Below are positions 52,531-61,654 of a stretch of 64,000 nucleotides of DNA, piece after piece (the stretch's first letter is position 1; each line of letters opens with the position of its first letter). Both the position numbers and the translations under genes were made by a program. The DNA lies in NCBI GenBank assembly GCA_963719855.1, contig CAVRDK010000004.1, forward strand, positions 372,001 through 436,000, given 5' to 3'. Below the pieces are notes generated by a model. The model saw only the letters and a list, made by a program, of their open reading frames with translations. It had not been told where the DNA came from and searched no databases. Source of the DNA: CAIQPV01 sp963719855. Lineage in GTDB: Bacteria; Pseudomonadota; Gammaproteobacteria; Burkholderiales; Gallionellaceae.

Positions 52531-52707
52531 CTAAGGATACTTATGACCCATGAATAGCCGACCATACAAGCGTGCAGTTGGTTTTACGAACAACAATAGA
52601 CAGACGAACTCAAATACAGCCCCTCTAATGTGTAAACGCACCATCCACCGCAGCAAAAAAGATAGCACCTTGCTCCATACCCAAACAAACCTCCGAAACA
52701 TATCCAT
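52531..52707 (-). CDS. Small membrane protein in the element
   Basis: 58 residues from ATG 52707, with AGAGGG 7 nt upstream. Aromatic and basic N-terminus (MDMFRRFVWVWSK), then two hydrophobic stretches (VLSFLLRW and GAVFEFVCLLLFV). A longer frame from 52812 lacks a ribosome site. It could be a minor coat-like or membrane protein of a filamentous-phage relative, but I recognise no family. Confidence 0.5.
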   Translation of the reverse strand: MDMFRRFVWVWSKVLSFLLRWMVRLHIRGAVFEFVCLLLFVKPTARLYGRLFMGHKYP

Positions 52708-52846
52708 AATTTTCCCTCTCTGTAGCCAAAACGTAGCCATGAAAAAAGCACCCCTCAATACTGATACGCTTTCCAAAGCTGCCTTAAAATCATTGCGGAT
52801 GATGCAAGGCATTGTTAGAACAAGCGATTCATATTGAACAGTGCGG

Positions 52847-52894
52847 CTTTTAATCCGTTGGTCGCCAGTTCGAATCTGGCACGACCTACCAACA
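52847..52894 (+). repeat. attR: 48-bp copy of tRNA-Lys 3' end
   Basis: Identical to 48572-48619, including anticodon loop, T arm and CCA. The sequence before it (GTGCGG) does not make a tRNA 5' half, so this is not a functional tRNA. It marks the right end of the element. Confidence 0.93.
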
Positions 52895-52900
52895 AATACA

Positions 52901-52926
52901 AGGGGTTAGATAAAAACCTAACCCCT
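52901..52926 (+). terminator. Displaced original tRNA-Lys terminator
   Basis: AGGGGTTAG and CTAACCCCT form a 9-bp perfect stem 6 bp beyond attR. Before integration this would have followed the tRNA directly. The tail (CTCTCTC) is not U-rich, so it may act mainly as a 3' processing hairpin. Confidence 0.55.
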
Positions 52927-53106
52927 CTCTCATAGTTGCAGTCCACCACCCCCACGATTTATATAGGCTTACGACCAGCATCAATAATCACATCAGTATT
53001 TGTAGCAAAAAATCCTTTTAGCCCACGCTGTTGTTACTGCGCTTATTTCATAATTGAAAGAGGCTTCATTCAGCCAGTTTGAGCGTTTTCTGCTAAAGTG
53101 CGCGCC

Positions 53107-54855
53107 ATGAAAGAAATGACCAGCACTCAGCTTTATTTGCGTCTTCTCGGATACGTCAAACCTTATTGGCGCACCTTTGCAATTTCCATTCTTGCCATGG
53201 CGGTGGCAGCTACAACCGAACCTTTGCTTCCGGCTTTGCTGAAGCCTATGCTGGATGGCACTTTCGTTCACAAGGATGACACCGTCATTAAACTTGCGCC
53301 ACTGTTCATTTTGGTGATTTTCTTCGTGCGCGGTGTCGCCTCATTCGTTGGTTCTTATGCCATCGGTTGGGTCGGCAACAAAGTTGTGATGGACTTGCGC
53401 GAGGAAATGTTCCGCAAATTACTCACTTTGCCGGCACACTATTACGACGACCACGCTACAGGAAATCTCATCTCGAAGCTGACCTTTGATGTGACACAGG
53501 TGACTGCTGCTGCCACCAACGTGGTGACCGTTTCCATCAAAGACTCTATTATGATCATCGGGCTGCTTGGCTGGCTGTTCTACCTCAACTGGAAGCTCAC
53601 GTTACTTAGCTTGGTGATGCTACCCATCATTTCCGTGATCCTGAGAATCATCAATGGCCGCTTGCGCAACGCCAGCCGAGAATCGCAGCGAGCAATGGGC
53701 GATATCACACAAGTGATTGAAGAGAGCGTTGCCGCGCACAAAGTAGTTAAACTGTTTGGCGGACAGCAATATGAAAGCGAACGTTTTAACGACCAAGCCA
53801 ATTGGGTGCGCCGCTACACCATGAAACAAGCGATGGCTGCAGCAGCAAATGTACCTATCGTGCAAATGATCGCCGCCGCCGCATTGTCAGTTATCGTCTA
53901 CCTCGCTACCGTGCAGTCGCGTAGCGATGAAACTACCGTTGGCGGATTTCTTTCGTTTATCACAGCTATGCTGATGTTGACCGCCCCGATTAAACGCATA
54001 ACGGGCGTGAGTGAATTTCTGCAACGCGGCCTGGCGGCATCGGAAAGTGTATTTGAATTGCTTGATACACCCGGTGAAATTAATGCCGGAGAAGTAAATA
54101 TAGGGCGAGCCAAAGGACGGATAGGATTCGAACATGTGAGCTTGTCTTATCAGCAGGATGACAGACTGGCATTACGCGACATCTGCCTGGAAATTCCGGC
54201 AGGGCAGGCGGTTGCTCTGGTGGGCGCATCCGGCAGCGGCAAGAGTACTCTGGCCAACCTAGTTCCACGCTTCTATCTACCCAGCAGCGGACGCATCACG
54301 CTGGATGGGCATGATCTAGCCAATCTCACGCTGGACAGTTTGCGTGCCAATATCGCGCTGGTGAGCCAGGAAGTCGTGTTATTCAACGACACCGTTGCTG
54401 CCAACATTGCTTACGGTCAGATGCGTGTAGTGCCCGAAGCGGAAATCATAGCTGCTGCGCAAGCCGCTCACGCCATGGAATTTATTCGTGACATGCCACA
54501 AGGACTCAATACGCTGGTGGGTGAACGCGGAGTGAAACTTTCCGGCGGACAGCGGCAACGCATTGCCATCGCGCGCGCCATTCTCAAAAATGCTCCCATC
54601 CTTATTCTCGACGAAGCCACCTCCGCCTTGGACAGCGAATCCGAGCGTTACGTGCAGGCTGCGCTGGAAACCTTGATGCAAGGCCGCACCACGCTGGTTA
54701 TAGCGCATCGCTTATCCACTATTGAAAAAGCGGACCGGATTGTTGTGCTTCAGAAGGGCGAGTTAGTTGAGATAGGTACACATCGTGAATTGCTAGCAAG
54801 GAGCGGAGTGTATGCTCAGTTACACCGTATTCAGTTTGCAGTGGCTGGTAAATAA
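53107..54855 (+). CDS. msbA: Lipid A export ATP-binding/permease protein MsbA
   Basis: Homodimeric ABC flippase for lipid A-core across the inner membrane. 582 residues from ATG 53107, the same length as E. coli MsbA; GTG 53098 is an alternative start. Six transmembrane helices (about 15-310), then the nucleotide-binding domain: Walker A GASGSGKST, signature LSGGQRQRIAIARA, Walker B ILILDEATSALD and H-loop IAHRLST. It opens the envelope polysaccharide region. Confidence 0.96.
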   Translation: MKEMTSTQLYLRLLGYVKPYWRTFAISILAMAVAATTEPLLPALLKPMLDGTFVHKDDTVIKLAPLFILVIFFVRGVASFVGSYAIGWVGNKVVMDLREEMFRKLLTLPAHYYDDHATGNLISKLTFDVTQVTAAATNVVTVSIKDSIMIIGLLGWLFYLNWKLTLLSLVMLPIISVILRIINGRLRNASRESQRAMGDITQVIEESVAAHKVVKLFGGQQYESERFNDQANWVRRYTMKQAMAAAANVPIVQMIAAAALSVIVYLATVQSRSDETTVGGFLSFITAMLMLTAPIKRITGVSEFLQRGLAASESVFELLDTPGEINAGEVNIGRAKGRIGFEHVSLSYQQDDRLALRDICLEIPAGQAVALVGASGSGKSTLANLVPRFYLPSSGRITLDGHDLANLTLDSLRANIALVSQEVVLFNDTVAANIAYGQMRVVPEAEIIAAAQAAHAMEFIRDMPQGLNTLVGERGVKLSGGQRQRIAIARAILKNAPILILDEATSALDSESERYVQAALETLMQGRTTLVIAHRLSTIEKADRIVVLQKGELVEIGTHRELLARSGVYAQLHRIQFAVAGK

Positions 54856-54924
54856 TGCCTGTACAATATTGTCCCCGCATCCACCGTCATAGCAACAGGC
54901 ACTATCAGAAGGAATCGCTACTTA

Positions 54925-56160
54925 ATGGCTACGAGCAATAATTTAGTTATAAATCGCATCGTCATGCTGGTTTTGCTGTCCTACCCCGTGTTGTTGCTAA
55001 CGGTTAAACATGGCATGAGTAGCCTTTTTATTCTGTTGTTCATCACATCTTTATTCTACCTGTTCCGCACCCCTCAATCCCCGACAACTCGTCTGTGGGA
55101 TGGATATAGCATAGCATTTGCAATCGCCATGGCCTCCCCGATGCTGGCGGTAATTTTGAGCCAAGCTTATCATGGAATATTCAGTGTCCCACCATTGGAC
55201 AGCCCATCCCGGTTTTTGATTGCCATTCCAATATTCCTTGAGTTGCGCCAAACGGAAATGCGTACCATCACCGTCCTGCAATATGGCTTGCCCCTTGGCG
55301 CGCTGTTCGCATTGCTCAGCACGATGTTCGCCTTTCACAGATGGGAGGATGACTTTTATTTTGTGAATCACATCCATTATGGCGATATGGCTCTTATGCT
55401 TGGATTCCTTTCCCTGTTTAGCATCAACTGGGAAAAGCGGGATCGCGCGTCGGTTTTAATCCTTAAAATTTGTGGTTTGCTGGCCGGACTATACCTGTCC
55501 GTGCAATCTGGCACGCGCGGCGGCTGGGCAGCTGCCCCAGTACTCATGCTTATCTGGTGGCTGTCACATAATCCAAAAATTTCATGGCCTAAACTTACGG
55601 TCGCAATCATATCCATCCTGCTCGTTGCAGTGCTCGGCTATGCATTGGTTGGGACAGTGCAACACAGATTGGATATGATCTATCAAGATTTGGCTAACTT
55701 TAATCATGGCAACAAGGACACCTCTATCGGCGTCCGCCTGCAACTTTGGCAAGCTGCCTGCTATTTATTTGTCAAGCACCCGGTCTTTGGGGTCGGTCCG
55801 GATGGCTTTGCGCAAATGATGACGATATTAAATAACAGCGGAATGCTGACCACAGAAGCTGCCGCATTGGGTCGCGGTGAAGTGCATAACGAAATACTGG
55901 CTAAAGCTGCCGGGCTGGGAATTTTCGGATTGTTGTCCATCGTATCTGTTTATGCAGTACCTCTGGTTATTTTCATGCGTTCAACGCGGTCTTCCGTTGC
56001 GCAAACAAGAACGGCGGCCTTCATGGGAATTTGTCTGGTCACGGGATTTTTTATTTTCGGTTTAACCGTCGAGATTTTTAACCTAAAAATGACCGATGCG
56101 TTTTACAGCCTTACCGTGGCGGCATTGTTAGCTGCCGCCACCCACAAAACATCAATCTAG
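54925..56160 (+). CDS. O-antigen ligase-like membrane protein (Wzy_C/WaaL)
   Basis: 411 residues with about ten to twelve hydrophobic helices. The Wzy_C domain holds VQSGTRGGWAAAPVLMLIWW and the periplasmic loop with RLQLWQAACYLFVKHPVFGVG and GEVHNEILAKAAGLGIFGLL, where the conserved His of ligases lies. It may ligate O-antigen to lipid A-core or polymerise a glycan; these cannot be told apart here. It follows msbA and precedes a glycosyltransferase. Confidence 0.88.
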   Translation: MATSNNLVINRIVMLVLLSYPVLLLTVKHGMSSLFILLFITSLFYLFRTPQSPTTRLWDGYSIAFAIAMASPMLAVILSQAYHGIFSVPPLDSPSRFLIAIPIFLELRQTEMRTITVLQYGLPLGALFALLSTMFAFHRWEDDFYFVNHIHYGDMALMLGFLSLFSINWEKRDRASVLILKICGLLAGLYLSVQSGTRGGWAAAPVLMLIWWLSHNPKISWPKLTVAIISILLVAVLGYALVGTVQHRLDMIYQDLANFNHGNKDTSIGVRLQLWQAACYLFVKHPVFGVGPDGFAQMMTILNNSGMLTTEAAALGRGEVHNEILAKAAGLGIFGLLSIVSVYAVPLVIFMRSTRSSVAQTRTAAFMGICLVTGFFIFGLTVEIFNLKMTDAFYSLTVAALLAAATHKTSI

Positions 56161-56168
56161 GATCCCTC

Positions 56169-57086
56169 ATGTTTAGTGTTGTCATCCCCACTTGGAATAA
56201 CCTAGATTATCTGAAACTGTGCGTTGATAGTATCCGTAAGCATTCGCAATTCGATCACGAAATCATCATCCATATCAATGATGGATCAGATGGAACACTG
56301 GCTTGGGTTAAATCACAAGGCATCAAATATAGCTATACCGAGAAAAACGTCGGCGTTTGTCTGGCGGTAAACCACTTGGTGGCACAAGCCAGCCACGATT
56401 GGGTGCTCTACATGAATGATGACATGGTTGCCTGCCCTGGCTGGGACACGGCTTTCGCCAAGGCGATTGAATCCAGCGATACCGACTTGGCATTGTTTTT
56501 CTCTACCATGATTCAGGCCGACAACGGCAAGAACCCACACATTATCAAGCAAAATTTTGGCACGACCCCGCAAAATTTTGATGAATCCCACATGTTGGTG
56601 GAATACCTATCTGAAGCAAGGGATGATGTTGACAGCGGCGAATCGCAGCCGACATTATTTCATCGCAAATGGTGGATGATGGTAGGCGGGTACAGCTTGG
56701 AATTCAGTCCGGGCATGAGCAGCGATAATGATCTGCTCATGAAATTCTGGGTGGTCGGTTGCCGCCGTTTTCGTATCATCGGGGCAAGCCGATTTTATCA
56801 CTTTGCCTGCAAAAGCACCGGGCGCATCCGGCGCAACAAAGGCGGACGGGTATTTTTGATGAAATGGGGTATTACCCAGAGAGCATTTACACAGCACTAT
56901 CTGGCAGTGCTACGCTTGAGTGCTTTCTCACAATTTGCCATTCAGCATATCCAATCATTTCCCCGCGCTACGCCATTAGACAAACTCCGCCGCGCAGGTT
57001 ATGGCTTATTCTGCGAGCATCCCTTGCGAGACATTGAGTTATGGGACGCAGCGCCCGGACAAGGTTCATGGCAACAAGACTTCTGA
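56169..57086 (+). CDS. Family 2 glycosyltransferase
   Basis: 305 residues. GT-A fold: FSVVIPTWNNLDYLKLCVDS at the start, HINDGSDGTLAW, EKNVGVCLAVNHLV, and the metal-binding MNDDM as the DxD motif. The C-terminal part has RFYHFACKSTGRIRRNKGG. Acceptor and sugar are unknown. It is 8 bp after the ligase-like gene, so the two probably act on the same glycan. Confidence 0.9.
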   Translation: MFSVVIPTWNNLDYLKLCVDSIRKHSQFDHEIIIHINDGSDGTLAWVKSQGIKYSYTEKNVGVCLAVNHLVAQASHDWVLYMNDDMVACPGWDTAFAKAIESSDTDLALFFSTMIQADNGKNPHIIKQNFGTTPQNFDESHMLVEYLSEARDDVDSGESQPTLFHRKWWMMVGGYSLEFSPGMSSDNDLLMKFWVVGCRRFRIIGASRFYHFACKSTGRIRRNKGGRVFLMKWGITQRAFTQHYLAVLRLSAFSQFAIQHIQSFPRATPLDKLRRAGYGLFCEHPLRDIELWDAAPGQGSWQQDF

Positions 57087-57177
57087 ACAAATGGAAAACA
57101 CAGATTGCCATTTATGACTCGCTTGATCTTTTCGGTTGCTTGAACCTGTAGATTCGCGGCAGCCTGCATCCGACCCC

Positions 57178-58452
57178 ATGTTATTCAACTCCTACGGATT
57201 TATTTTTCTATATCTGCCTGTTGTGCTGCTCGGATTTTTCTGGCTGGCACGGATTAGTCACGCATTTGCTGCAGGTTGGCTGGCACTTGCTTCGCTATTC
57301 TTTTATGGCTACTGGAATCCGGCTTACATCGGGTTACTGCTGGGCTCGATAAGTTGCAATTATGCTTTTGGATTGTGGATCGCCAAGGCGGGCGTCCAGA
57401 AGGACGCTATACGCCAAAAGCGTCTGCTGATAATGGCAATCACCTCCAATCTGCTGTTATTGGGGTATTACAAGTACACCAATTTCTTCCTGGGCAGCGT
57501 AAACACTTTGGCAGGTTTACATTTGTCTTTAGGCGAGATCATCCTGCCCTTGGGGATTTCGTTCTTTACCTTTACCCAGATCGCGTTCCTGGTGGACACT
57601 TACCAAGGGAAGGTGAAGGAATATAATTTTATCCACTACGTGCTGTTCGTCTCTTATTTCCCGCATCTGATCGCAGGGCCGGTGCTGCACCACAAGGAGA
57701 TGATGCCGCAGTTTACGCATCGCGGCACCTACAATTTCAATGCTGATCATTTTGTCATGGGAGTGACGATATTCGTACTTGGCCTCGCCAAGAAAGTGGT
57801 ACTGGCCGATGCGCTGGCAGAATTTCCAGGCCCGATCTTCGCTGCGGTACAGGGGGGCGGGCAGCCGATGTTGTTCGAGGCATGGATCGCCGCACTCAGC
57901 TACACCCTGCAACTGTATTTCGACTTCTCCGGCTATTCGGATATGGCCATCGGGTTGTCGTTGATGTTCAACGTGCGCCTACCGCTGAATTTTAATTCGC
58001 CTTACAAATCGGTAAACATCATCGAGTTCTGGCGACGCTGGCACATGACGCTATCGCGTTTTCTGCGCGACTACCTGTACATTCCGCTGGGCGGCAACCG
58101 CAAGAGCAGGGCACGGCGCCATCTCAACCTGATGGCGACCATGCTGCTGGGTGGCCTGTGGCACGGTGCGGGTTGGACATTCATCATCTGGGGCGGGCTG
58201 CATGGGCTGTATCTGGTCATCAACCACGGCTGGCTGGCATTCAAGAGCAGTATAGGTTGGGGAGAGGGTGGCTGGCTGTTGCGGCTGCTGGCGATGCTAC
58301 TGACTTTTCTTGCGGTAGTGGTCGCGTGGGTGTTCTTCCGCGCGCCTGATTTTGCCACTGCCTGTTCGGTGCTGTCCGGCATGGCCTGGCTGAATGGCGT
58401 ATCGTTGCCGGAATCGGCGGTGCGAGCCTGTCCACATCGTTCCCGCACCTGA
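57178..58452 (+). CDS. MBOAT O-acyltransferase, first copy, frameshifted at its end
   Basis: AlgI-like membrane-bound O-acyltransferase that moves acyl groups onto an exported polysaccharide. 424 residues from ATG 57178 before a premature stop. MBOAT core: GISFFTFTQIAFLVDTYQGK, IEFWRRWHMTLSRFLRDYLY and LLGGLWHGAGWTF with the catalytic His. After SLPES the frame is lost, and the true C-terminus continues in another frame to 58742. The second copy at 60164 is closely similar and intact. Confidence 0.9.
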   Translation: MLFNSYGFIFLYLPVVLLGFFWLARISHAFAAGWLALASLFFYGYWNPAYIGLLLGSISCNYAFGLWIAKAGVQKDAIRQKRLLIMAITSNLLLLGYYKYTNFFLGSVNTLAGLHLSLGEIILPLGISFFTFTQIAFLVDTYQGKVKEYNFIHYVLFVSYFPHLIAGPVLHHKEMMPQFTHRGTYNFNADHFVMGVTIFVLGLAKKVVLADALAEFPGPIFAAVQGGGQPMLFEAWIAALSYTLQLYFDFSGYSDMAIGLSLMFNVRLPLNFNSPYKSVNIIEFWRRWHMTLSRFLRDYLYIPLGGNRKSRARRHLNLMATMLLGGLWHGAGWTFIIWGGLHGLYLVINHGWLAFKSSIGWGEGGWLLRLLAMLLTFLAVVVAWVFFRAPDFATACSVLSGMAWLNGVSLPESAVRACPHRSRT

Positions 58453-58454
58453 GA

Positions 58455-58742
58455 GAGCAGGTAGCGCTAAACGGGCTGGCGCCGCTGTCCAAGGTAAATG
58501 GTGATCGCGCCCTGATCCTGATCGTCCTCGGCTTATGGGTGGTTTGGGCGCTGCCTAACGTACAGCAGTTGCTATACCGCCAGCATCCTGTGCTGGAACA
58601 GGTCGAGCCAGCGCGCGGCTGGTTGATACGCGTGCTGGCTTGGCGCTTTACTCCAGCGCGGGCGTGGCTGCTGGCTGGCGTATTCGTGCTGGCAGTGTCG
58701 TTCCTGACGAGGGTGCGCGACTTTATTTACTTTCAGTTTTGA
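58455..58742 (+). pseudogene. Displaced C-terminus of the first MBOAT protein
   Basis: The frame offset by -1 from the main gene reads REQVALNGLAPL..., then two membrane segments (ALILIVLGLWVVWALPN and AWLLAGVFVLAVSFLT) and ends RDFIYFQF, like the YFQF end of the intact copy. A one-base deletion roughly between 58400 and 58440 explains the split. Restored length would be about 521 residues. Confidence 0.82.
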
Positions 58743-59920
58743 TGCGCTATTTCTTTCACTTCTTATTTGCCTCGCTGTTGCTGTCCGCTACTCTGGCGGG
58801 TTTCAATTGGTGGGTCGATCCCTATGCTATCTATCACAAGCAAACTTCCGGCGATGTGCCGTTGCTGGTAATAAATGAGCGCATCTTCAAGACGGTGAAG
58901 CTTGCACGCACGTCGGCAGACGTTGTATTCATCGGCACCTCACGCACCGACATTGGTATCGGCCGCGAGCAACCGGCGTTGCGCAACCAGCGCCTGTTAA
59001 ACCTAGCCATCTTCGACCAGCGTATAGATGAAACACGCCGCCTGCTGGAACTCGCGGTGCAAGATGGCAAACCACGCACAGTAGTGCTGGGGTTGGACTT
59101 CTTCGCCTTCAATGCCTTGCTTCCGTCGCCGCCTGATTATGCGGATGATAACTATAGTACGCTACGACAAACCACACTTCTGCTGTCGATCAGCACACTG
59201 TCCAATGCGCTCAAGAAATACCGCCATCCGCTGGCTATCGGCGGCGATTGCTGTTATGCCGATGGCTTCCGCCTGGAAGCAGACCCGGAGCACCTGTTAG
59301 GTAATTATCACCATCAATTTGTCACCAGCGAGCGCTTGTATCTGATGGAGAAATACTTGCCCTATCCGCAATGCGCGTTTGACTACGTCCCGCGTGGGAG
59401 CGGGGCGAAGTCATCGCTGGCTGATTTGCAAGCCATCTTCGAGCTGGCACAGCGCCAGCATATTGATCTGCGTCTGTTCATATCGCCATCGCATGCGCGG
59501 CAATGGGAGACGCTGGCCGCAGCCGGTCTGTGGGATACATGGGAATCCTGGAAGCGGCAGCTGGTTACGCTGAACGAACAGGAAGCCGAACACGCGGGAC
59601 GACCGCCGTTCCCGCTCTGGGACTTTAGCGGTTACGATACCGTCTCCAGCGAAGAGTTGCCGGATGACGGCGAGCGACGCTCAATGAAAAGCTACTCCGA
59701 TTCTTCGCACTACACCTTGGAAGTTGGCCAGCGCTTGGTGGCGCGTTTGTTTGGCGCATCTGATAATTGGGGTGTGTTACTCAGTCGTTCCAACATCGAG
59801 TCGCAACTGACACAGATACGTGCAATGCGCCAGCGGTACCGCATCAACCATGTGCGCGACGTAGCGGAGATCGAAGCGTTGGCGCGTGAAACCGCGCATG
59901 CCAAACATTGCCCGAAATAA
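58742..59920 (+). CDS. SGNH/AlgX-like partner of the first MBOAT protein
   Basis: 392 residues from ATG 58742, overlapping the MBOAT stop as TGATG. An N-terminal membrane anchor (about 5-22) is followed by a periplasmic domain. FIGTSRTDIG resembles the GDS-like block of SGNH hydrolases, and SSHYTLEVGQRL near the C-terminus has the form of the catalytic Asp/His block. MBOAT proteins often work with such partners to complete acyl transfer in the periplasm. The exact acceptor is unknown. Confidence 0.75.
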   Translation: MRYFFHFLFASLLLSATLAGFNWWVDPYAIYHKQTSGDVPLLVINERIFKTVKLARTSADVVFIGTSRTDIGIGREQPALRNQRLLNLAIFDQRIDETRRLLELAVQDGKPRTVVLGLDFFAFNALLPSPPDYADDNYSTLRQTTLLLSISTLSNALKKYRHPLAIGGDCCYADGFRLEADPEHLLGNYHHQFVTSERLYLMEKYLPYPQCAFDYVPRGSGAKSSLADLQAIFELAQRQHIDLRLFISPSHARQWETLAAAGLWDTWESWKRQLVTLNEQEAEHAGRPPFPLWDFSGYDTVSSEELPDDGERRSMKSYSDSSHYTLEVGQRLVARLFGASDNWGVLLSRSNIESQLTQIRAMRQRYRINHVRDVAEIEALARETAHAKHCPK

Positions 59921-60163
59921 CCCATGAACGAATTTGCTTTAATCCCGCGTTTCCTCACTTGCACCACGCCTGTCATCAAGCTAATTGGGCATTAGAAGCC
60001 TGACTGGCGAGAATTGTCCGCATTCCCGAACCGAAATTCCCGCGACAACTCCTGAACCGAAATTGACAGCCTGCGTCGTGACGCCATACCATGTCATGAT
60101 TTCAAGACAAATTGTCGAGCAATACCGCGTCGGCACACTGCGCTATCTTAAAAATTCACGGCA

Positions 60164-61651
60164 ATGCTGTTCAACTCCTACGGCTTCATATTCCTATACC
60201 TGCCAGTCGTGCTGCTGGGTTTCTTTCGTCTGGGCCTCATCAATCATGCTTGGGCTGCTGGTTGGCTGGCACTGGCCTCACTGTTCTTTTACGGCTTCTG
60301 GAATCCAGCTTATATCGGATTATTGTTAGGTTCCATAGCATGCAATTACTCCTTCGGGTTATGGATTAGCAAGGCCGACGTACAGCATAAAGAAAGGCGC
60401 AAGAAGCAATTGCTCATTGTGGCGATCAGCGCCAATTTACTGCTGCTCGGCTATTACAAATACACTAACTTCTTCATCGGCAGCATCAATAGTGTCGCAG
60501 ACACTCAATGGGGCTTGGGCGAGATCATCCTGCCACTTGGCATCTCCTTCTTCACCTTCACTCAGATCGCATTTTTGGTAGACGCCTATCAGGGCAAGGT
60601 GAAGGAATACAATTTCATCCACTACACTCTGTTCGTCACCTTTTTTCCTCACCTCATAGCCGGCCCGGTGTTACACCACAAAGAGATGATGCCCCAGTTC
60701 GCGCATACTGCGACCTACCGCATCGACTGGAACAATGTTGCCAGCGGCTTGATGCTGTTTACGCTAGGTCTGTGCAAGAAAACACTACTGGCCGATGCGC
60801 TGGCTCCTTATGTTAGGGGCGTGTTCAATGGTGTACAACATAGCCTTGCGGTCGGCATTCTACCCACCGCCTACGAAGCATGGACCGGTGCGCTGGCCTA
60901 CACACTGCAAATCTATTTCGATTTTTCTGGCTACACTGACATGGCGCTGGGCATTGCATTGATGTTCGGCATTCGTCTGCCTATCAATTTCAATTCGCCT
61001 TACAAAGCCACCAGCATCATAGAATTCTGGCGTCGCTGGCACATGACACTGTCGCGTTTTTTGCGCGACTACCTGTACATTCCATTGGGCGGCAACCGTC
61101 ATGGCAAACTGCGGCGCTATCTCAACCTGATAGCCACCATGCTGCTGGGCGGCTTGTGGCACGGCGCGGGCTGGACCTTTGTACTGTGGGGCGCGCTCCA
61201 TGGTGCGTATCTCACCATTAATCACCTATGGCGCGAAGTGTTCCCTGAATGGCTTTCACGCTGGATGCCGTCGTGGCTGGCAAGTCTGGCAGGAACTACG
61301 CTCACCTTTATCGCCGTCGTGTCGGCTTGGGTACTATTTCGCTCAAACGATCTTGCGCAAGCATTGTCCATTCTCAAAGCCATGTACGGTATTGAGGCAC
61401 GCCCAATCTCCTTCGATGCCGTGCTGCACGGACAATTGCTGCTGGTCACCGATCTTTCCGGGCGCGATCTTTCAAAACTATTAGTCTTTTCCCTAGCCTG
61501 GGTATGGCTGTTTCCCAATTCGACTCGGTTCAAATTCATCAAGGGCAGCTTTATCATGGCTGTGGCTCAAGCCACAGCCGTAGTCTATTTCCTGTACCTT
61601 GCCATAGACCAGTTTGGCAGCTACAGTCCATTCCTTTACTTCCAGTTCTGA
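60164..61651 (+). CDS. MBOAT O-acyltransferase, second copy
   Basis: 495 residues, intact. It starts MLFNSYGFIFLYLPVVLLGF, almost identical to the first copy. Core: GISFFTFTQIAFLVDAYQGK, IIEFWRRWHMTLSRFLRDYL and LLGGLWHGAGWTFVLWG with the catalytic His, and the C-terminus YSPFLYFQF. Many hydrophobic helices. Tandem duplication with the 57178 gene is evident. AlgI-like role in O-acetylation of an exported polysaccharide. Confidence 0.93.
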   Translation: MLFNSYGFIFLYLPVVLLGFFRLGLINHAWAAGWLALASLFFYGFWNPAYIGLLLGSIACNYSFGLWISKADVQHKERRKKQLLIVAISANLLLLGYYKYTNFFIGSINSVADTQWGLGEIILPLGISFFTFTQIAFLVDAYQGKVKEYNFIHYTLFVTFFPHLIAGPVLHHKEMMPQFAHTATYRIDWNNVASGLMLFTLGLCKKTLLADALAPYVRGVFNGVQHSLAVGILPTAYEAWTGALAYTLQIYFDFSGYTDMALGIALMFGIRLPINFNSPYKATSIIEFWRRWHMTLSRFLRDYLYIPLGGNRHGKLRRYLNLIATMLLGGLWHGAGWTFVLWGALHGAYLTINHLWREVFPEWLSRWMPSWLASLAGTTLTFIAVVSAWVLFRSNDLAQALSILKAMYGIEARPISFDAVLHGQLLLVTDLSGRDLSKLLVFSLAWVWLFPNSTRFKFIKGSFIMAVAQATAVVYFLYLAIDQFGSYSPFLYFQF

Positions 61652-61654
61652 ACG

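Larger units (their letters stand above)
48572..52894 (-). mobile_element. Integrated element at tRNA-Lys with HUH Rep and tyrosine integrase
   Basis: A 4.3 kb block between perfect 48-bp repeats of the tRNA-Lys 3' end. Genes, all on the minus strand in transcription order: small membrane protein, rolling-circle Rep, two small unknown proteins, DUF2726 protein, AlpA-like regulator, integrase. There are no capsid, morphogenesis (Zot), conjugation or partition genes. It is best described as a satellite-like or plasmid-like integrative element. Flanking genes queC and msbA are chromosomal. Confidence 0.88.

Noticed and set aside
52550..52837. Plus-strand 95-codon frame at the right end of the element
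   Set aside because: No ribosome site or family, and it overlaps the minus-strand 58-residue frame, which has a good ribosome site.
52843..52894. Second tRNA-Lys gene
   Set aside because: Only the anticodon loop to CCA part is present and the upstream sequence cannot form the D arm or acceptor 5' strand; it is an attachment-site copy.
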